This document shows, piece after piece, positions 31,818-33,531 of a stretch of DNA of 33,531 nt. The DNA is taken from NCBI GenBank assembly GCA_003990745.1, contig RBNI01000323.1:1-33531 (forward strand). The letters run 5' to 3'. This DNA is from Jimgerdemannia flammicorona (taxonomy: Eukaryota > Mucoromycota > Endogonomycetes > Endogonales > Endogonaceae). Position numbers and translations under genes: made by a program. Position 1 is the stretch's first letter. Each line of letters begins with the position of its first letter. The notes under the pieces were generated by a model that did no database searches, was not told the origin of the DNA, and was given only the letters and a program-made list of their open reading frames with translations.

Positions 31818-31928
31818 CATTGCTCATCTCATATACCGTATAATCTTCTTGTGCTCCAATCTGGTGGCTTGCAAGGAAAGGCTGTCTTCTGTACTGATGT
31901 CATCATTCTGGAGTCATCGTTACAATAT

Positions 31929-32639
31929 TTAAGAGATATAGTAAAAGAAATCTAAAGAGATTGTTGAAATTCTTATTATTATATCTCAATAATATAGCTT
32001 ATATAACTATATCATCTTTAAGTCATATTACTCAGTATATAAATATATACTATCTGAAATAATAAATAATGTCTTCTCTCCTCTACTCTATATTTTCAGC
32101 CAGAGTTATAATAAAGGTTATGAGCTCTACTTAGTAGCTAGTAAGAATTACCTCTCTAAGACTATATACTACTCTATATCAAGATATCACAACTGATAAA
32201 TTAAGAAGCCACAGTAGATATAGATATCTTCAGAATAGATATGATGATTATGGTTCCCATAGTTAGTAGTCAAAAGGTTGATTTCTATCTTTGATAGCAA
32301 GAATTATACTATTTGAACATTCTATATAAGTAATCTTTTAGAGAATTGTGGCTTAGCTGAGTATATAAAACTATAAGTACAGATTTAAGGTTATAATACT
32401 ATAAAATATTACCAAATATTATGAGAGATTATCTTTATATTATTAAACTAGTAAATAAAACTTATAATATATATTACAATAGCCCATAATATATGAGAGA
32501 CTCTATGTAATTATTATATATACATATATAAGTAACTTTATTGAATTGATTCTATCTGAAATTCCAATTATTCAATCTATAAATAAAGCTCAAGAAAAGT
32601 ATCTATAAATATACTAAATATATTAATGATCTGGTAAAG
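31929..32639. other. AT-rich decayed sequence
   Basis: Continuation of the relic interrupted by the solo LTR. Dense stops in all frames; no motif strong enough to name. Confidence 0.4.
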
Positions 32640-33190
32640 CTTAAGTCTTTATAGAACTTATTATCTATTATAGAAAATTTATCAAAAGATTCTCCAATAT
32701 TATAGGTTCTATCTATAAATTGTTTAAGAAAGTTACTAAGTTCCAATAGACTGATAGATCTCAAGATTTATTTGACCCAGACACCCATCTTAAGAAGATC
32801 TGACTAATCTTAAGAGTTTATTATATAGATAATATAAGCTCAATTAGACTAGGAGTAATTCTTATATAAATAAAGAATAAGGTCAAATATATGATTGCAT
32901 ATCTTAGCCAAGAAATCTATAGAGAAAAAAGAGAATATGAATCCTATAAGCTAGAGTATCTCATAGTCATCTGAGCTATAGAAAAGTTCTACTATTATCT
33001 TACTAGAAGATACTTCACCATTCTGACTGATTACTCAGCTCTTATTTAATGATTAACTATAAGCTAATCTAAAGGAATATTTATCAGATAGATCATAAAA
33101 CTGCAAGCCTATAATACAATCATTATATGTATACTGTCTAGAAAGAAGTAATACTAATACAGATACACTCTCACAGATAGTCTAAAGGAT
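32640..33190 (+). pseudogene. pol: Ty3/Gypsy RT tail and RNase H relic (third element)
   Basis: The plus strand reads YYRKFIKRFSNIIGSIYKLF (about 32660), as in the RT-RNase H connection, then RNase H: SIRLGVILI, YMIAYLSQEIYREKREYESY, KLEYLIVI-stop-AIEKFYYYL and YFTILTDYSALI (about 33010-33048), then IIKLQAYNTIII and YTLTDSL. The TGA at 32972-32974 stands at the near-invariant Trp of VxWAxEKF, and TAG replaces Trp elsewhere. It differs in sequence from elements 1 and 2. It is strongly AT-drifted and cannot be functional. Confidence 0.82.
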
Positions 33191-33531
33191 ATATAGTGCA
33201 CAGTACTTATACTCAACCTTTTTGCTACTCCTTTTTAATATACTTAATAAAACAAAAATAAAAATCATAAATTAATAGAATATCCTATTAAGTTTAATAT
33301 AATGAAGAGTTTTTTTTATTATTACATATAATATTTTAATAAAAGTAGTTTTTTTCACTATTTTATAATAGATATTGTGACTTACTAAGCCTAGTTACAA
33401 TTTCGGCCTTAAATTTAAAGCCAAATTAAAAATAAAAATTTTGAAGTCACAAAATAAAATTGAATCATAACTTATGCTCAAATTTTTGTCACTTCTTTTT
33501 GCTACTTTTTCATAATATATTTAATAATAAA
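33191..33531. other. AT-rich end of the window, nothing recognised
   Basis: Low-complexity A/T sequence with runs of T and stops in all frames. I see no gene, repeat end or structured site. Confidence 0.6.

Larger units (their letters stand above)
30407..31924 (-). repeat. Solo LTR of the element 2 family
   Basis: 1518 bp from TGTCACATAGTGG to CATCGTTACA (plus strand), homologous to both LTRs of element 2. It is flanked by ATAT on each side (30403-30406, 31925-31928), a 4-bp duplication like that of element 2. No internal element sequence adjoins it, so it most likely arose by LTR-LTR recombination. It is the least AT-drifted of the three copies, with intact TGT...ACA ends. Confidence 0.88.

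Overview
The window reads as nuclear DNA of a filamentous fungus with a repeat-rich, AT-rich genome. One ordinary gene (7.3-10.7 kb, minus strand) has normal GC and many short GT-AG introns. It encodes a superfamily-1 helicase of the SMUBP-2/IGHMBP2/Hcs1 type. Almost everything else is mobile DNA in several stages of decay. Much of it carries C-to-T and G-to-A changes (CAA/CAG to stop, CGA to TGA, GAT to AAT) of the kind left by repeat-induced mutation or methyl-cytosine deamination. I cannot name the species.

Layout. 1-106: poly(A) tail of a non-LTR retroelement. 107-5882: a degenerate Ty3/Gypsy element (element 1, plus strand) with gag, a dUTPase domain, protease and reverse transcriptase (RT). 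Its RT is split by a 1.2-kb poly(A)-tailed insertion flanked by 12-bp target duplications. 5.9-7.2 kb: AT-rich DNA with a tiny retro-insertion that is almost only poly(A). 7309-10737: the helicase gene. 10.8-12.6 kb: AT-rich relics.

12586-29173 is the most interesting part. I read it as one DNA transposon, about 7.8 kb before later insertions, bounded by inverted repeats of about 140-150 bp that begin GGGG. It holds three decayed genes: a Lys/Glu-rich coiled-coil gene (plus), a DDE-type transposase-like gene (minus), and a Crinkler-type gene (minus) with a ubiquitin-like header, P-loop NTPase and PD-(D/E)XK nuclease. A structurally complete 8.75-kb Ty3/Gypsy element (element 2, minus, 15542-24287) sits inside the transposase gene. 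It has 4-bp GTAA target duplications, and the transposase frame continues exactly across the site once the insertion is discounted. Element 2 has unusually long LTRs (about 1.5 kb), each carrying a reading frame of about 320 codons in the sense orientation. It also has a dUTPase domain, but in a different place from element 1.

30407-31924 is a solo LTR of the element 2 family with ATAT duplications, inserted in older decayed retroelement DNA. 32.6-33.2 kb holds an RT-tail/RNase H relic of another Ty3 element.

The helicase gene is the only locus likely to be expressed as a normal protein. The transposon genes would once have worked as a mobile unit with cargo; all now carry stops, frameshifts or lost active-site residues.
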